The notes under the pieces are model-generated. The model saw nothing but the letters and a program-made list of their open reading frames with translations, did no database searches and was not told the origin of the DNA. A program made the translations under genes and the position numbers. Positions 47,119-55,714 of a stretch of 64,000 nt of DNA are shown here, piece by piece. Positions within the stretch are counted from its first letter, which is position 1. Each line of letters begins with the position of its first letter. Where the stretch lies: positions 1-64,000 of the forward strand of contig JBDHXV010000009.1 of NCBI GenBank assembly GCA_039810885.1. The letters are read 5' to 3'. The DNA comes from BJGO01 sp039810885. GTDB lineage: Bacteria > Bacteroidota > Bacteroidia > Chitinophagales > UBA10324.

Positions 47119-49260
47119 ATGCAGCGCTTTTTCTACTTTTTGGCGGCTTTCCTATTAATCAGCCATAACCTTTTTGCCCAATTGAACATAGTTCAACATG
47201 ACACTTCATATTGCCAACCTCAACCCTTAACCTTTAATGCAACCCTGGATGATTCTATATTATCTACCGGTTTAATTATAGTGGATGACACTTATAGTCA
47301 GGTCATTGATATTGGCTTCAACTTCACATTTTATGGCAATACCTACAATCAATGCATTCTATCTACAAATAACTATATCTGCTTTAATACCAGTTTAGCA
47401 GGCCAATATAGTCAATGGCCTATTACCGTGGCTATTCCTACAACAGCAGCCGGCACTCCTAAAAACTCAGTTTTTGGTCCTTGGCATGATACAGATCCCT
47501 CTGTAGGTACTATGGGCACAATGAGTTACAAAACTTTAGGAACTGCACCGAATAGGAAATTTATTTATAGCCTTTGTGAGGTTCCGATGTATTCATGTAA
47601 CACTATGCTCTACAGTGGGCAGATTATACTTTTTGAGGGCTCAAATAGAATTGAAACACATATAGCCAATAAGCCTCTTTGCACTGCGTGGAATACCGGG
47701 CAGGCTATCCACGGTTTACATAATATTGATGGTACGGTTGCTGATGTGGTTCCCGGAAGAAATTATCCTACTCAGTGGACGGCAACTAACGATGGCTACG
47801 AGTTTGTTCCTAATGGTAATGGGGGTTATACCATTAACCCTATACCGTACAATCCTTATCTGATCTATTCGGGAGGATCTGTGGGTTGGTATGAGAATAA
47901 CGTATTGATAGGTTCCGGATTAACACTTAACGTTCCTAATCCAACAATAGGCACGCACAAGTATTATGCAAAATTAGTAGGGTGCTACGGAAGCTCGGCT
48001 ATGGATAGCGTTACCGTAATCATAGGTTCTACAAACGCATCCTTTACACAACATAACTTAGAGTGCCCAGAGGATATTACGGGGTTTGCTGCTGTTAGTT
48101 TTACGGGCAATCAGTCGTATAATTTACTTTGGACGGATGCCAACGGTAATACATTGCAAAATAATAATGGCGTTGTTGGTACCGACACCTTATTTAACGT
48201 AAGTACAGGTACATATAAGCTTCAGATTACAGACAACGTTGGCTGTGTAACGAATCAAACCTACAACATTACTTCTGAAACTTATGTTGCTTCTTTTGAT
48301 TACAGCCCATTGGTTATTTGTCAAGGCCAACCGGTTACATTTAACAATACGTCAAACGAAATCATATCTACCTACAATTGGACATTTGGTGATGGTGCTA
48401 CAGCGCAAACTTCCACAGCTACACATTCCTACACAAATCCCGGAGTCTATGCCGCAACTCTGCTAATTAAGCATGACCTTACAGGATGCTCTGCTACCGA
48501 AACTAAAGAAATTGTGATTAACGCCAATGCAAAAGCTAACTTCTCTATGCCTCAAAACCTGTGTCAGGCCGATCCGATATATTTTACCGATTTATCTACT
48601 CCGCATCCGGTCCAGTGGATGTGGAACTTTGCAAACATCGACACGTCTTATATGCAAAATCCGGGGTATAGCTTTGGGTCTCCCGGAGATTACATTATTA
48701 CTTTAAAAGTTACCGATAGCTTGTGCGGTACTGATATTAAAAAGGATACGATTACCGTATATGCCTATCCGATCGTGGGCATAGTTGCCGATAGTATTGT
48801 CTGTGCAGGACAATCTGTTTTATTGGATGCCGGTTATCCTAACTACCAACATATTTGGTCTAATGGTAACACCAATCAATATTTTACCACATCATTCCAA
48901 ACAACAACTACGGTATGGGTTCAGGTGAATAATAACGGGTGTGTAGCCGGTGACACCATAACCATTACAATTAATTGTGACCTTAGTTTACCAACAGCCT
49001 TTACTCCTAATGGGGATGGAAAAAATGATAAATTCAGACCGCGAGGAAAAAATGTAAATCGTTACGATCTCTATGTGTACAATCGCTGGGGTACCTTAAT
49101 TTATAGCATTAACGGTGCAGCGGGTGATATGGAAAACGGCTGGGATGGAACCATTAAAGGTGAACCGGCCGAAGTAGGCACTTATGTTTACTATGCCAAG
49201 TCATATATGATTAACGACTTTGTTGTTGAGAAGCAGGGTAATGTCACTTTGTTACGATAA
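47119..49260 (+). CDS. Secreted PKD-domain protein with CHU_C-like (T9SS type B) sorting domain
   Basis: 713-residue surface protein. Signal peptide (FFYFLAAFLLISHNLFAQ), an N-terminal beta-rich domain, at least two PKD-like domains (YNWTFGDGATAQTSTATHSY around residue 420 and MWNFANIDTSYMQNPGYSF around 500), and the gliding-motility-associated C-terminal domain (LPTAFTPNGDGKNDKFRP, YVYNRWGTLIYS, NGWDGTIKGEPAEVGTYVYY). Type B tails are often tied to surface adhesins or secreted polymers. Function of this cargo is unknown. Confidence 0.88.
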   Translation: MQRFFYFLAAFLLISHNLFAQLNIVQHDTSYCQPQPLTFNATLDDSILSTGLIIVDDTYSQVIDIGFNFTFYGNTYNQCILSTNNYICFNTSLAGQYSQWPITVAIPTTAAGTPKNSVFGPWHDTDPSVGTMGTMSYKTLGTAPNRKFIYSLCEVPMYSCNTMLYSGQIILFEGSNRIETHIANKPLCTAWNTGQAIHGLHNIDGTVADVVPGRNYPTQWTATNDGYEFVPNGNGGYTINPIPYNPYLIYSGGSVGWYENNVLIGSGLTLNVPNPTIGTHKYYAKLVGCYGSSAMDSVTVIIGSTNASFTQHNLECPEDITGFAAVSFTGNQSYNLLWTDANGNTLQNNNGVVGTDTLFNVSTGTYKLQITDNVGCVTNQTYNITSETYVASFDYSPLVICQGQPVTFNNTSNEIISTYNWTFGDGATAQTSTATHSYTNPGVYAATLLIKHDLTGCSATETKEIVINANAKANFSMPQNLCQADPIYFTDLSTPHPVQWMWNFANIDTSYMQNPGYSFGSPGDYIITLKVTDSLCGTDIKKDTITVYAYPIVGIVADSIVCAGQSVLLDAGYPNYQHIWSNGNTNQYFTTSFQTTTTVWVQVNNNGCVAGDTITITINCDLSLPTAFTPNGDGKNDKFRPRGKNVNRYDLYVYNRWGTLIYSINGAAGDMENGWDGTIKGEPAEVGTYVYYAKSYMINDFVVEKQGNVTLLR

Positions 49261-49268
49261 CCAAGGGT

Positions 49269-50327
49269 CTATGCCTGCCTTTTAATTCCTGTCATATTGA
49301 ATCCCCACATATTATCATCTGTTACTTTTATGGAATGATAGTTTCTTTTCATATACCAAACTTCCACTTCTGCTTTGGTATGCTCCCATCTAAATTGCGG
49401 TGAAAACCAATCGAGGATATCAATCATCATTTCGCGGGTATTTTGCTTATTTCCTTTTACTCGCTTAATCGCATAACTAAAGGGAAGCAACGTAGCATAA
49501 TACAAATAATATTGAATACGTACGGGCAGTTTAGAACTTGCCTTGCGCACCTGATTGAAGGTATTATGAATAAAATCTTTTCGCGGCTGATAAGACCACG
49601 TACTCAGCTTTCCGCCCGGCTTTACGGTTGCTTCGATGCAACTCAAGGATAACTCTGTGCTTCGAGTAGCAATTAATACACCACTACTATGCGTTATATC
49701 AAAAGCTTGAAACGGTACCGGCGGAAACTGCACATCACCTTGCACAAAGAGCACATGTTTAGACGTATTTTGTTCATGCGCTCGCAGAATACTTAAACTA
49801 AAATCCATAGCTACATTTTTAATACCCTCCAGAGCCAACATCAAGTTCAACTTACCATTTCCACACCCGGCATCAAACACAAACTTTCCCTTAATAGATG
49901 ATAGCGTTTCGTCAGTTTCTTTTAAAAAACGTTGTATCATACCCGTGGCATCCATGTCCCAGGTCTTGTCCGTATCATAGTTATATAGCGACCATTCCTG
50001 CGAGAAACTTTGCTTCGTATGACTATTATTTTTAATCACTAATTTTAAGAAGGCACCGTATTGCTTCCAAATCTTTTGCATCCGTGTATTGTAATCAATC
50101 ACGTATTGTTTTAAAAAAACCTGATAATCCACACAAGCTTCTACAATCAAACGCGGAATGCCGTCTATCACGGGGTAAAACCATAAATCATCAGCATATA
50201 ATATGGCAGTTTGGATGACTTCACAACGTACTCCATCCATTTGCTTTTCTATTTTCTCAATAATAACACACCGCAATTCTTTTCGGGTTACCGGGCATCG
50301 CAGCCAACTTAATTGTTCTATCAGCAT
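49269..50327 (-). CDS. SAM-dependent methyltransferase with Trm112-like N region
   Basis: 352-residue class I methyltransferase. The SAM motif I is FVFDAGCGNGKLNLML near residue 150 and a later HSSGVLIATRSTELSLS segment fits motifs III-IV. The N terminus (SWLRCPVTRKELRC, YPVIDGIPRLI) looks like a Trm112/YcaR-type small domain fused in front, although only one paired cysteine remains. Substrate unknown; such fusions often act on lipids or small metabolites. Confidence 0.8.
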   Translation of the reverse strand: MLIEQLSWLRCPVTRKELRCVIIEKIEKQMDGVRCEVIQTAILYADDLWFYPVIDGIPRLIVEACVDYQVFLKQYVIDYNTRMQKIWKQYGAFLKLVIKNNSHTKQSFSQEWSLYNYDTDKTWDMDATGMIQRFLKETDETLSSIKGKFVFDAGCGNGKLNLMLALEGIKNVAMDFSLSILRAHEQNTSKHVLFVQGDVQFPPVPFQAFDITHSSGVLIATRSTELSLSCIEATVKPGGKLSTWSYQPRKDFIHNTFNQVRKASSKLPVRIQYYLYYATLLPFSYAIKRVKGNKQNTREMMIDILDWFSPQFRWEHTKAEVEVWYMKRNYHSIKVTDDNMWGFNMTGIKRQA

Positions 50328-50398
50328 TGGTGCAAAATAAAGGATAGAATCGAATTCAGATGCACAGACTTATATTTGCGCACTTTAAATAAAATTTT

Positions 50399-51496
50399 AT
50401 GGCATTACAGTGTGGCATCGTAGGACTTCCGAATGTAGGTAAATCAACTCTTTTCAACGCCTTATCGAATGCAAAGGCACAGGCAGCCAATTTTCCTTTT
50501 TGTACTATTGAGCCTAACGTTGGAACCATAACGGTACCGGATGAGCGTTTAAACGAGCTGTCAAAATTGGTAAATCCGCAACGTATAGTACCCACTACGA
50601 TCGAGATTGTGGACATCGCCGGTTTGGTCAAGGGAGCCAGCAAAGGAGAGGGCTTAGGCAATCAATTTTTAGGCAATATTCGAAATGTGGATGCCATCAT
50701 TCATGTGGTGCGCTGCTTTGATAATGACAATGTCATTCATGTAGATGGTTCGGTGAATCCGGTTCGTGATAAAGAAATTATTGATACCGAATTGCAGTTA
50801 AAAGATTTAGAATCTGTAGAAAAGAAAATAGCAAAGACAGAACGCAGTGCCAAAAGCGGAGATAAGGATGCAAAACGTTGTTTGGAAGTATTGCAAATTT
50901 ATAAGTCACATTTAGAAAGCGGTAAAAGTGCTCGCTCTGCCGAGGTTTCGGATGAGGACAAAAAGTTTATTGCAGATATTTTCTTGCTCACTCTTAAACC
51001 CGTAATGTATGTGTGCAATGTAGAAGAAACGAGCGTACTCAATGGCAATAAACACACCGAGGCTTTAAAAGCAGCTATAGCAGGAGAACGAGCGGAGCTG
51101 CTCATTATATCTGCTGCTATAGAAGCGGATATTGCACAACTGGATTCATTTGACGATCGGAAAGCTTTTCTTCAGGATTTAGGATTAAGCGAATCGGGCG
51201 TGGCTCGTTTAATAAAAGGGGCTTATCATCTGCTCTCTCTGCAAACCTATTTTACGGCAGGTGTGCAGGAAGTTCGCGCGTGGACTATTACCCGAGGAAT
51301 GACGGCACCACAGGCTGCCGGTGTTATTCATTCAGATTTTGAAAAAGGATTTATTCGAGCCGAAGTGATTAGTTATACCGATTATATCACTTTAGGTTCA
51401 GAACCGGCATGCCGCGCCGCAGGCAAATTGCGCCTCGAGGGAAAAGAATATATCGTTAAGGATGGCGACGTAATGCACTTCTTATTTAATGTGTAA
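50399..51496 (+). CDS. ychF: Redox-regulated ATPase YchF
   Basis: Obg-family ATPase/GTPase that binds the ribosome. G1 GLPNVGKSTLFNALS at residues 9-23, G2/G3 region VDIAGLVKGASKGEGLGNQF, a coiled-coil insert (about 130-190) and a TGS domain at the C terminus (about 285-365, FTAGVQEVRAWTI). 365 residues, full length. The palindrome at 51504-51573 directly follows its stop. Confidence 0.96.
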   Translation: MALQCGIVGLPNVGKSTLFNALSNAKAQAANFPFCTIEPNVGTITVPDERLNELSKLVNPQRIVPTTIEIVDIAGLVKGASKGEGLGNQFLGNIRNVDAIIHVVRCFDNDNVIHVDGSVNPVRDKEIIDTELQLKDLESVEKKIAKTERSAKSGDKDAKRCLEVLQIYKSHLESGKSARSAEVSDEDKKFIADIFLLTLKPVMYVCNVEETSVLNGNKHTEALKAAIAGERAELLIISAAIEADIAQLDSFDDRKAFLQDLGLSESGVARLIKGAYHLLSLQTYFTAGVQEVRAWTITRGMTAPQAAGVIHSDFEKGFIRAEVISYTDYITLGSEPACRAAGKLRLEGKEYIVKDGDVMHFLFNV

Positions 51497-51503
51497 CGTT
51501 ACT

Positions 51504-51573
51504 TGCCTTGCCCTATAAATAGGTTGACTAGTGTTTGTTTCATTTCTAGTCAAGCTATTTTAGGATGGGACTT
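51504..51573. repeat. Imperfect palindrome related to the ends of the IS3-family element at 55.7 kb
   Basis: Two arms flank a short centre: TTGACTAG (51524-51531) and CTAGTCAA (51546-51553) pair perfectly, and the pairing continues outward with CCTATAAATAGG and CTATTTTAGG. The right arm GTCAAGCTATTTTAGGATGG resembles the IS end at 55741-55766 (GTCAACCTATTTTAGGACGG) at all but two positions; the left arm resembles its complement with more changes. It looks like a tiny decayed MITE or a pair of fused IS ends. It may also act as the ychF terminator-like hairpin. Confidence 0.65.
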
Positions 51574-51587
51574 ATATATAATTGCAA

Positions 51588-52811
51588 ATGAAAAAACTAA
51601 TAATATCGGCACTGGTTTTCTTTTTAATAAGTCCGGCATTTGCCCAATGGACGGTGCAAAGCTCGGGAACTGGAATAAACCTGAAGAATATCTATTTTAC
51701 TGATACCTTAAATGGTTATTGTGCAGGAGGAGGAGATAATTCATCTTGGCCTTTGGCTGGTCAGCCTGCAACGTTATTAAAAACTACAGACGGAGGCAAT
51801 ACCTGGCATATAGCTTTTCAGAATTCGTTATTAGGGCTAAGTAGTATCATTGCCTTCAACGATACTGTACTGGCATTTGGGATGAAAGCCACAGGGCAGC
51901 ACTGTGTGGTTTTTTCAACCAACGGCGGTGTGGATTGGGGTATTGATACTTTGTCGTTTTGGTTAACGGATAATGTAAAGAAAAAAGTAATAAAAGCAGG
52001 AAATCAGGTATATCTATTATCTGATAATGGAGGAATATATCGGATGTCGAGCTTCAATAATTGGATTTTGTTACCTTCTTGCCCTGTTTCATCTGTTTTT
52101 TATGCGGTTGGTAACAAGATATTTTCAGCAAGTGGCCCGCCTCATAGATTATACAAAAGTGATGATGGTGGCATATCTTGGGATAGCTCTTCAATAAATC
52201 CTGCTAATCCGATTAGTCCAAGTCCATATTCAGGTTCTTCTATTTGGGTATTTGGAGATACAGTGATGCTTTATACCACATACCCTTACATTAAGGCCTA
52301 TAGTTTTGATAATGGGCTAACGTGGAATACCGATGTTGATACTTTCGGCCCTCGATTTAGTTTATATAATTTTTCTGCAAATGAATTTATTGGAAGTTAT
52401 AATGGTAATATATTTAATACTTACGATGGCGGTATGACTTATAATTATAGTCAGCCATTAGTGGACGTGAAAGATGTGTTTTTCCTAAATCGCACCTTAG
52501 GTTTTATTTGTGGAGATGGTGGCGTAATTTATTAAACCACAACAGGAGGAGGTACAACATCTATTAGCAATCAGGAACTTAAAAAAAAACTAAAAATCTA
52601 CCCCAACCCCACAAACGAAAAGATAAACATTGAATACGAAAATAGTATTGAGGTACAAAGCATTCAATTGGTCGATGTTTCGGGAAATTTGGTTAGGAGT
52701 TTTAAGAGAAACGAAAAAATGCTAAATGTAAGCGGTGTGTCAAATGGGGTATATTTTTTGAATATTCGGTCAAAAGAGGGAGTAATTGTAGAAAAAGTGA
52801 TAATACAATAA
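51588..52811 (+). pseudogene. T9SS-exported YCF48/BNR-like repeat protein, interrupted by one stop codon
   Basis: Secreted protein (signal MKKLIISALVFFLISPAFAQ) with BNR/YCF48-type repeats: LKTTDGGNTWHIAF, VFSTNGGVDWGI, YKSDDGGISWDSS, FDNGLTWNTD, NTYDGGMTYNYS. The frame stops at TAA 52533-52535, just where the final repeat reads DGGVIY-stop-TTTGGG; YCF48 repeats have K at that place (VIYKTT). The same frame continues for 91 more codons with a complete T9SS type A tail (KIYPNPTNEKINIEYEN, NGVYFLNIRS). A single AAA-to-TAA change or a sequencing error explains it. Without the tail the product would not be sorted. Confidence 0.85.
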
Positions 52812-52846
52812 TCAAAAAAACTTATATTGATTAAACCATTAACTTT

Positions 52847-52939
52847 TTAATAGGTTAGTGGCTTATTTATTTGGTTGTTTACGTATTTGTAGTCTACAAC
52901 GTTTCTAAGTCCTTTGTAAACGGTTTTATCTTCTTCCAT
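52847..52939 (-). CDS. Possible 30-residue ORF or truncated gene start
   Basis: Starts 3 bp after the stop of the frameshifted gene upstream on the minus strand. The peptide is MEEDKTVYKGLRNVVDYKYV followed by ten more residues ending in PLTY and a stop. The KGLRNVV segment faintly recalls the start of citrate synthases, which would make this a truncated remnant, but that is a weak impression. It may also be a chance ORF. Confidence 0.3.
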   Translation of the reverse strand: MEEDKTVYKGLRNVVDYKYVNNQINKPLTY

Positions 52940-52942
52940 TGA

Positions 52943-53480
52943 TTAAGCATTCCCATAAAATGTTCCGTCCATTCCATTAGGGACATTGGATTTAAACCAA
53001 TAGGCAAAACTTTTTTGTAATGGTTCGTTAATATCACTTGGTAAGTTTTGTAATTGCGAAAAACCAAAATCTATTTTTTGACTTGTAAAAATGTTTTTCG
53101 CAACAGCAATTTGTTGTTTTTGTTCTTCGGTTGCAAAACTTAAATCTAATCCGTCAAATAAATTTGTAAACGAAATTGGCTCGCTGTCTGCTTCAATGCC
53201 TTTAAACGCTTCTAATGGCTTTGCTAAATAACACGATGTTCTTTTTTCTGTTGCGTGGTAGGAAAGATAATTGTCGCTAGCTAATTGTTCAACAAATTCA
53301 AACTCTTTGTATTTGATGTCTGTTTTATCATTTTTCAAGTCAAGCAAATGGGCGTGTGAATAGCAAAACAAAAAGTGATGTTTGTTCGCAAGAAGTTGAG
53401 TTAAGAAATTTTGATAAACAGTTTTTTTCCTGTTTAAAAAGATGACTGAAAATTTGCTTATCAAAATAAATTCGTTCCAT
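52943..53480 (-). pseudogene. Gene of unknown function coupled to fic, frameshifted in a run of seven A
   Basis: The frame starting at ATG 53480 (MERIYFDKQIFSHLFKQEK) is closed after 46 codons, while the adjacent frame continues with TVYQNFLTQLLANKHHFLFC and runs 150 more residues to 52943. Joining them needs one base fewer in the seven-T run at 53422-53428 (seven A on the coding strand). The start overlaps the fic stop as TAATG, so both were coupled. Reconstructed protein about 178 residues, with YSHAHLLDLKND and DNYLSYHATEKRTSCYL. From memory it resembles an uncharacterised family seen in Bacteroidota accessory regions. Real pseudogene, slippage site or read error cannot be separated. Confidence 0.75.
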
Positions 53481-54565
53481 TATTTTTCTTCCAAAATCTT
53501 TAATAGTTTTTCATTCAAATACAATTTCTCTTTTCCAACCTTTACCGATTTTAAAAAATCGTTTTCTTCTAAAGCAATCAAATAATTTCCGACTGTTTTT
53601 AAGTTTCCAATGTTTTCGTCTATCAAGTGTTGGCGTTTGGTATAAGGTAAACGGAACAAAATTTCAATCAAATCTTTGGAATAAATTTTTGGCAGTTTCT
53701 TTTTGATTTCTTCTGCTGTTTTATCCATTGTGGTTGTAATTTTGTTCAAGCGTTCCAAACCTTTGTTTGACGTTTCTTCAATCATATCCAACATATACAG
53801 AATGTAATTTTCCCAATCATTGCTTTCGGTTACGCCACGCAAACATTTGTAGTAATCAGTTTTGTGTTTAATGATGTATTCGCTTAAATAAATTGCAGGT
53901 GTATCAAGCAAACCCGAAAGTTTGAGATACAACAACAATAAAATTCTTCCTGTTCTTCCGTTGCCGTCCGAAAATGGGTGAATTGCTTCAAACTGATAGT
54001 GCATTAATGCCATTTTGATAAGCGGGTCAATTGTTTCATCTTCATTGATGAATTTTTCCAAATTCGCCAATTTTTCACGGATCACCTTTTCGCCACTTGG
54101 TGGTGTGTAAATTACTTCGCCTTGCGTGTTGCTTAATGTAGTTCCGGGTGTAACCCGAATTGAAGCCGTATTTTGTTTGATACATTGAACAATACTTATA
54201 CAAAGATTGATTGTGATAAACGGTTTTTTCTTTAACTGTTCCAAGCCCAACCAAAGAGCCCCTTTGTAACTCAAAACCTCTTTTGTGGCTGAATTTTCTA
54301 CTTTTCTGTCGGCAACTAACGATTTGTAAAGCTCATCGTTTGTTGTGATTATGTTTTCTACTTCCGAACTCGCTTTTGCTTCCTGTAAATAAATCGTGTC
54401 TAAAAACAAGGTCGGATTAGGCAAATTGAGCAAAGTTCCATTCAGTTGAGCCAATGCCCTACCTGCCGAAATCGTTTTGCGAAGTATTTCTTTCGTTTCA
54501 ATATCTGCCTTTGGCGGTAGCAATGGCAGGTCGTTATACGGTATTTTACGATCAAATTTGCTCAT
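53480..54565 (-). CDS. Fic-domain protein with inhibitory helix and winged-helix tail
   Basis: Likely AMPylating enzyme. The Fic motif HPFSDGNGRTGR is near residue 200, intact. An N-terminal inhibitory motif SSEVEN near residue 70 fits [S/T]xxxE[G/N], so activity is probably self-restrained (class II). A C-terminal winged-helix-like region (about 290-361, DLIEILFRLPYTKRQHLIDE) could bind DNA. I start at ATG 54565 rather than TTG 54574. The start is preceded by a good promoter and by repeated operator-like boxes. Target unknown; toxin-like or regulatory roles are both known in the family. Confidence 0.88.
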   Translation of the reverse strand: MSKFDRKIPYNDLPLLPPKADIETKEILRKTISAGRALAQLNGTLLNLPNPTLFLDTIYLQEAKASSEVENIITTNDELYKSLVADRKVENSATKEVLSYKGALWLGLEQLKKKPFITINLCISIVQCIKQNTASIRVTPGTTLSNTQGEVIYTPPSGEKVIREKLANLEKFINEDETIDPLIKMALMHYQFEAIHPFSDGNGRTGRILLLLYLKLSGLLDTPAIYLSEYIIKHKTDYYKCLRGVTESNDWENYILYMLDMIEETSNKGLERLNKITTTMDKTAEEIKKKLPKIYSKDLIEILFRLPYTKRQHLIDENIGNLKTVGNYLIALEENDFLKSVKVGKEKLYLNEKLLKILEEK

Positions 54566-54584
54566 ATTCTTCAAGTGTAAGTTT

Positions 54585-54667
54585 TACCCTCGTTTTTAAT
54601 ACAAGGGCAAAAATACGGAAATTTTACTCTCGTTCAATAAATGAGGGTAAAAATTACTCTCGTTGCT
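54585..54667 (-). promoter_or_regulatory. fic promoter with repeated operator-like boxes
   Basis: On the minus strand, a -7 box TATTTTTG (54608-54615) lies 19 bp from a TTG -33 element (54635-54637), the Bacteroidota spacing. Around it the box TTTTACYCTCGTT (plus-strand sense) occurs at 54586-54598 and 54623-54634, a shorter copy TTACTCTCGTTG at 54654-54665, and an inverted copy GAGGGTAAAAA at 54643-54653. Copies flank and overlap the promoter, as expected for repressor binding sites; the Fic winged helix is the obvious candidate. Confidence 0.65.
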
Positions 54668-54820
54668 CAACCAACTTAATTTCTGCCTCTGTAAGCTCAT
54701 AAAGCTGATACACTAATTCATTAATTTTACTTTCTGTATGCTCAATTCTGTGTTTCAATTGCTTGGATTTGCCCGCCAAAATTGTCGTTTGCAGTTCTTT
54801 GTTGAACCGCAAAAGTTGGT
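54654..54820 (-). pseudogene. 3' stub of a type IIG-like (Eco57I family) restriction-modification gene
   Basis: Open frame of about 55 codons ending at TAA 54654-54656, with no start. It reads QLLRFNKELQTTILAGKSKQ, then a helix KHRIEHTESKINELVYQLYE and the ending LTEAEIKLVEQRE. The pattern I(N/D)xLVYxLYxLTxxEIxxVE is, from memory, the typical C-terminal tail of fused Eco57I-type methylase-nucleases. Everything upstream is lost at the insertion-sequence end at 54818, so only the tail survives. Confidence 0.75.
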
Positions 54821-54842
54821 CAACCTATTTTAGGACGGGACA

Positions 54843-55316
54843 CCATGATGAGTGCTTCTTTTACCATAGTAACCTTATATTATCTTCTAAACTCCATCCC
54901 ATTATTTTTTTGGAATAAGCATCGGTAACCACGGCAAGGTAGGCGTGTGCCTCATCCGTTTTGATGTAAGTAATGTCGCTGACAAAGACCTGTTCAGCGT
55001 GTTTGATTTCAATATCTTTAATGCGGTTGGGCGAAGCGTAGAAGAAATGTTTTGAATCGGTAGTGATGTGAAGCCGCTTGGTTTTGCGGATAAGCAACCC
55101 GTTGTTTCGCAACAAGGCAAACAGCGCATCCCTGCCCATTTTTATTTCCGGTTGTTGCAGATACGGTCTCAGATGCTCACAGAGCTTACGTGTGCCGGTG
55201 CGCGGCATTTTTTGTCTTATCTCTGCCACTTTCTGTAGCACCACTTCGTTCTTTTCTTCTTTCACTTTTTGCGCTTTAATTCGCTGGTAATACGCTTGTT
55301 TGCTAATCCCGAACAC
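54843..55316 (-). pseudogene. IS3-family transposase OrfB, truncated and frameshifted
   Basis: N-terminal half of the DDE transposase: MFGISKQAYYQRIKAQKVKE, HTH_21 region MGRDALFALLRNNGLLIRK, and the integrase core with the first two catalytic aspartates (FVSDITYIKT and VVTDAYSKKIMGWSL). The third acidic residue is missing. A frameshift just after WSLEDN changes the ending to RLLW-stop; the alternative frame continues KVTMVKEALIM up to the second IS end at 54842, where homology stops. Non-functional. Confidence 0.85.
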
Positions 55317-55330
55317 TTGATACAGCCACT

Positions 55331-55714
55331 TTACTTTAAAAGTTTTTTCTTCTTTCGCTGTATCTCGTTTGCCAAGTGTTCGGGTAAAAACTTTTTTGAG
55401 AGTTCCATACCCGTTTCCTTTTCAAATTCAACAATTATGTCTTGCTGAAAGTCTTTGATAAACTCCAGTTCTTCTACCTTTTGGCGTAGCTTTTTGAGTT
55501 CTTCGTCTTTGTTCATCGCTTTAGATTTGGAGTGAAAGTTAGATAGTTTTTTCCGCCAATAGTCAATCGTGCTGCGCGAGATGTTATACTTCTTGGAAGC
55601 ATAGTTGGCTGAGATCTGTCCGTTGTTGATTTGGTCAATGACCGAAATCTTAAAGTCAAAACCGACTTCTTTACCGTTTCTTTTTCGGCAGGGTTGTTTT
55701 TCTTGTTTGTCCAT
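55331..55714 (-). CDS. IS3-family transposase OrfA
   Basis: 127-residue helix-turn-helix protein (GFDFKISVIDQINNGQISAN, NYASKKYNISRSTIDYWRKK) with a leucine-rich coiled coil (LKKLRQKVEELEFIKDFQQD). It binds the IS ends. Near its end a run of six A (55343-55348 as T on the plus strand) fits the programmed -1 frameshift that IS3 elements use to make OrfAB: one step back opens the frame that reads VKWLYQVFGISKQAYY into orfB. Intact here but its partner is truncated. Confidence 0.88.
   Translation of the reverse strand: MDKQEKQPCRKRNGKEVGFDFKISVIDQINNGQISANYASKKYNISRSTIDYWRKKLSNFHSKSKAMNKDEELKKLRQKVEELEFIKDFQQDIIVEFEKETGMELSKKFLPEHLANEIQRKKKKLLK
55343..55348 (-). promoter_or_regulatory. Candidate programmed -1 frameshift site between orfA and orfB
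   Basis: Six consecutive A residues on the coding strand, 15 bp before the orfA stop, in codons AAA AAA. A -1 slip joins orfA to the orfB frame without a stop. This fits the IS3-family mechanism; no downstream stimulatory structure was verified. Confidence 0.6.

Noticed and set aside
51503..51703. 66-residue ORF overlapping the start of the YCF48-like gene
   Set aside because: It is out of frame with the signal peptide and repeats of the real gene and begins in the IS-like palindrome.
51588..52811. Programmed stop-codon readthrough or selenocysteine
   Set aside because: The codon is TAA, not TGA, and the position matches a lysine of the repeat motif, so a point change is simpler.
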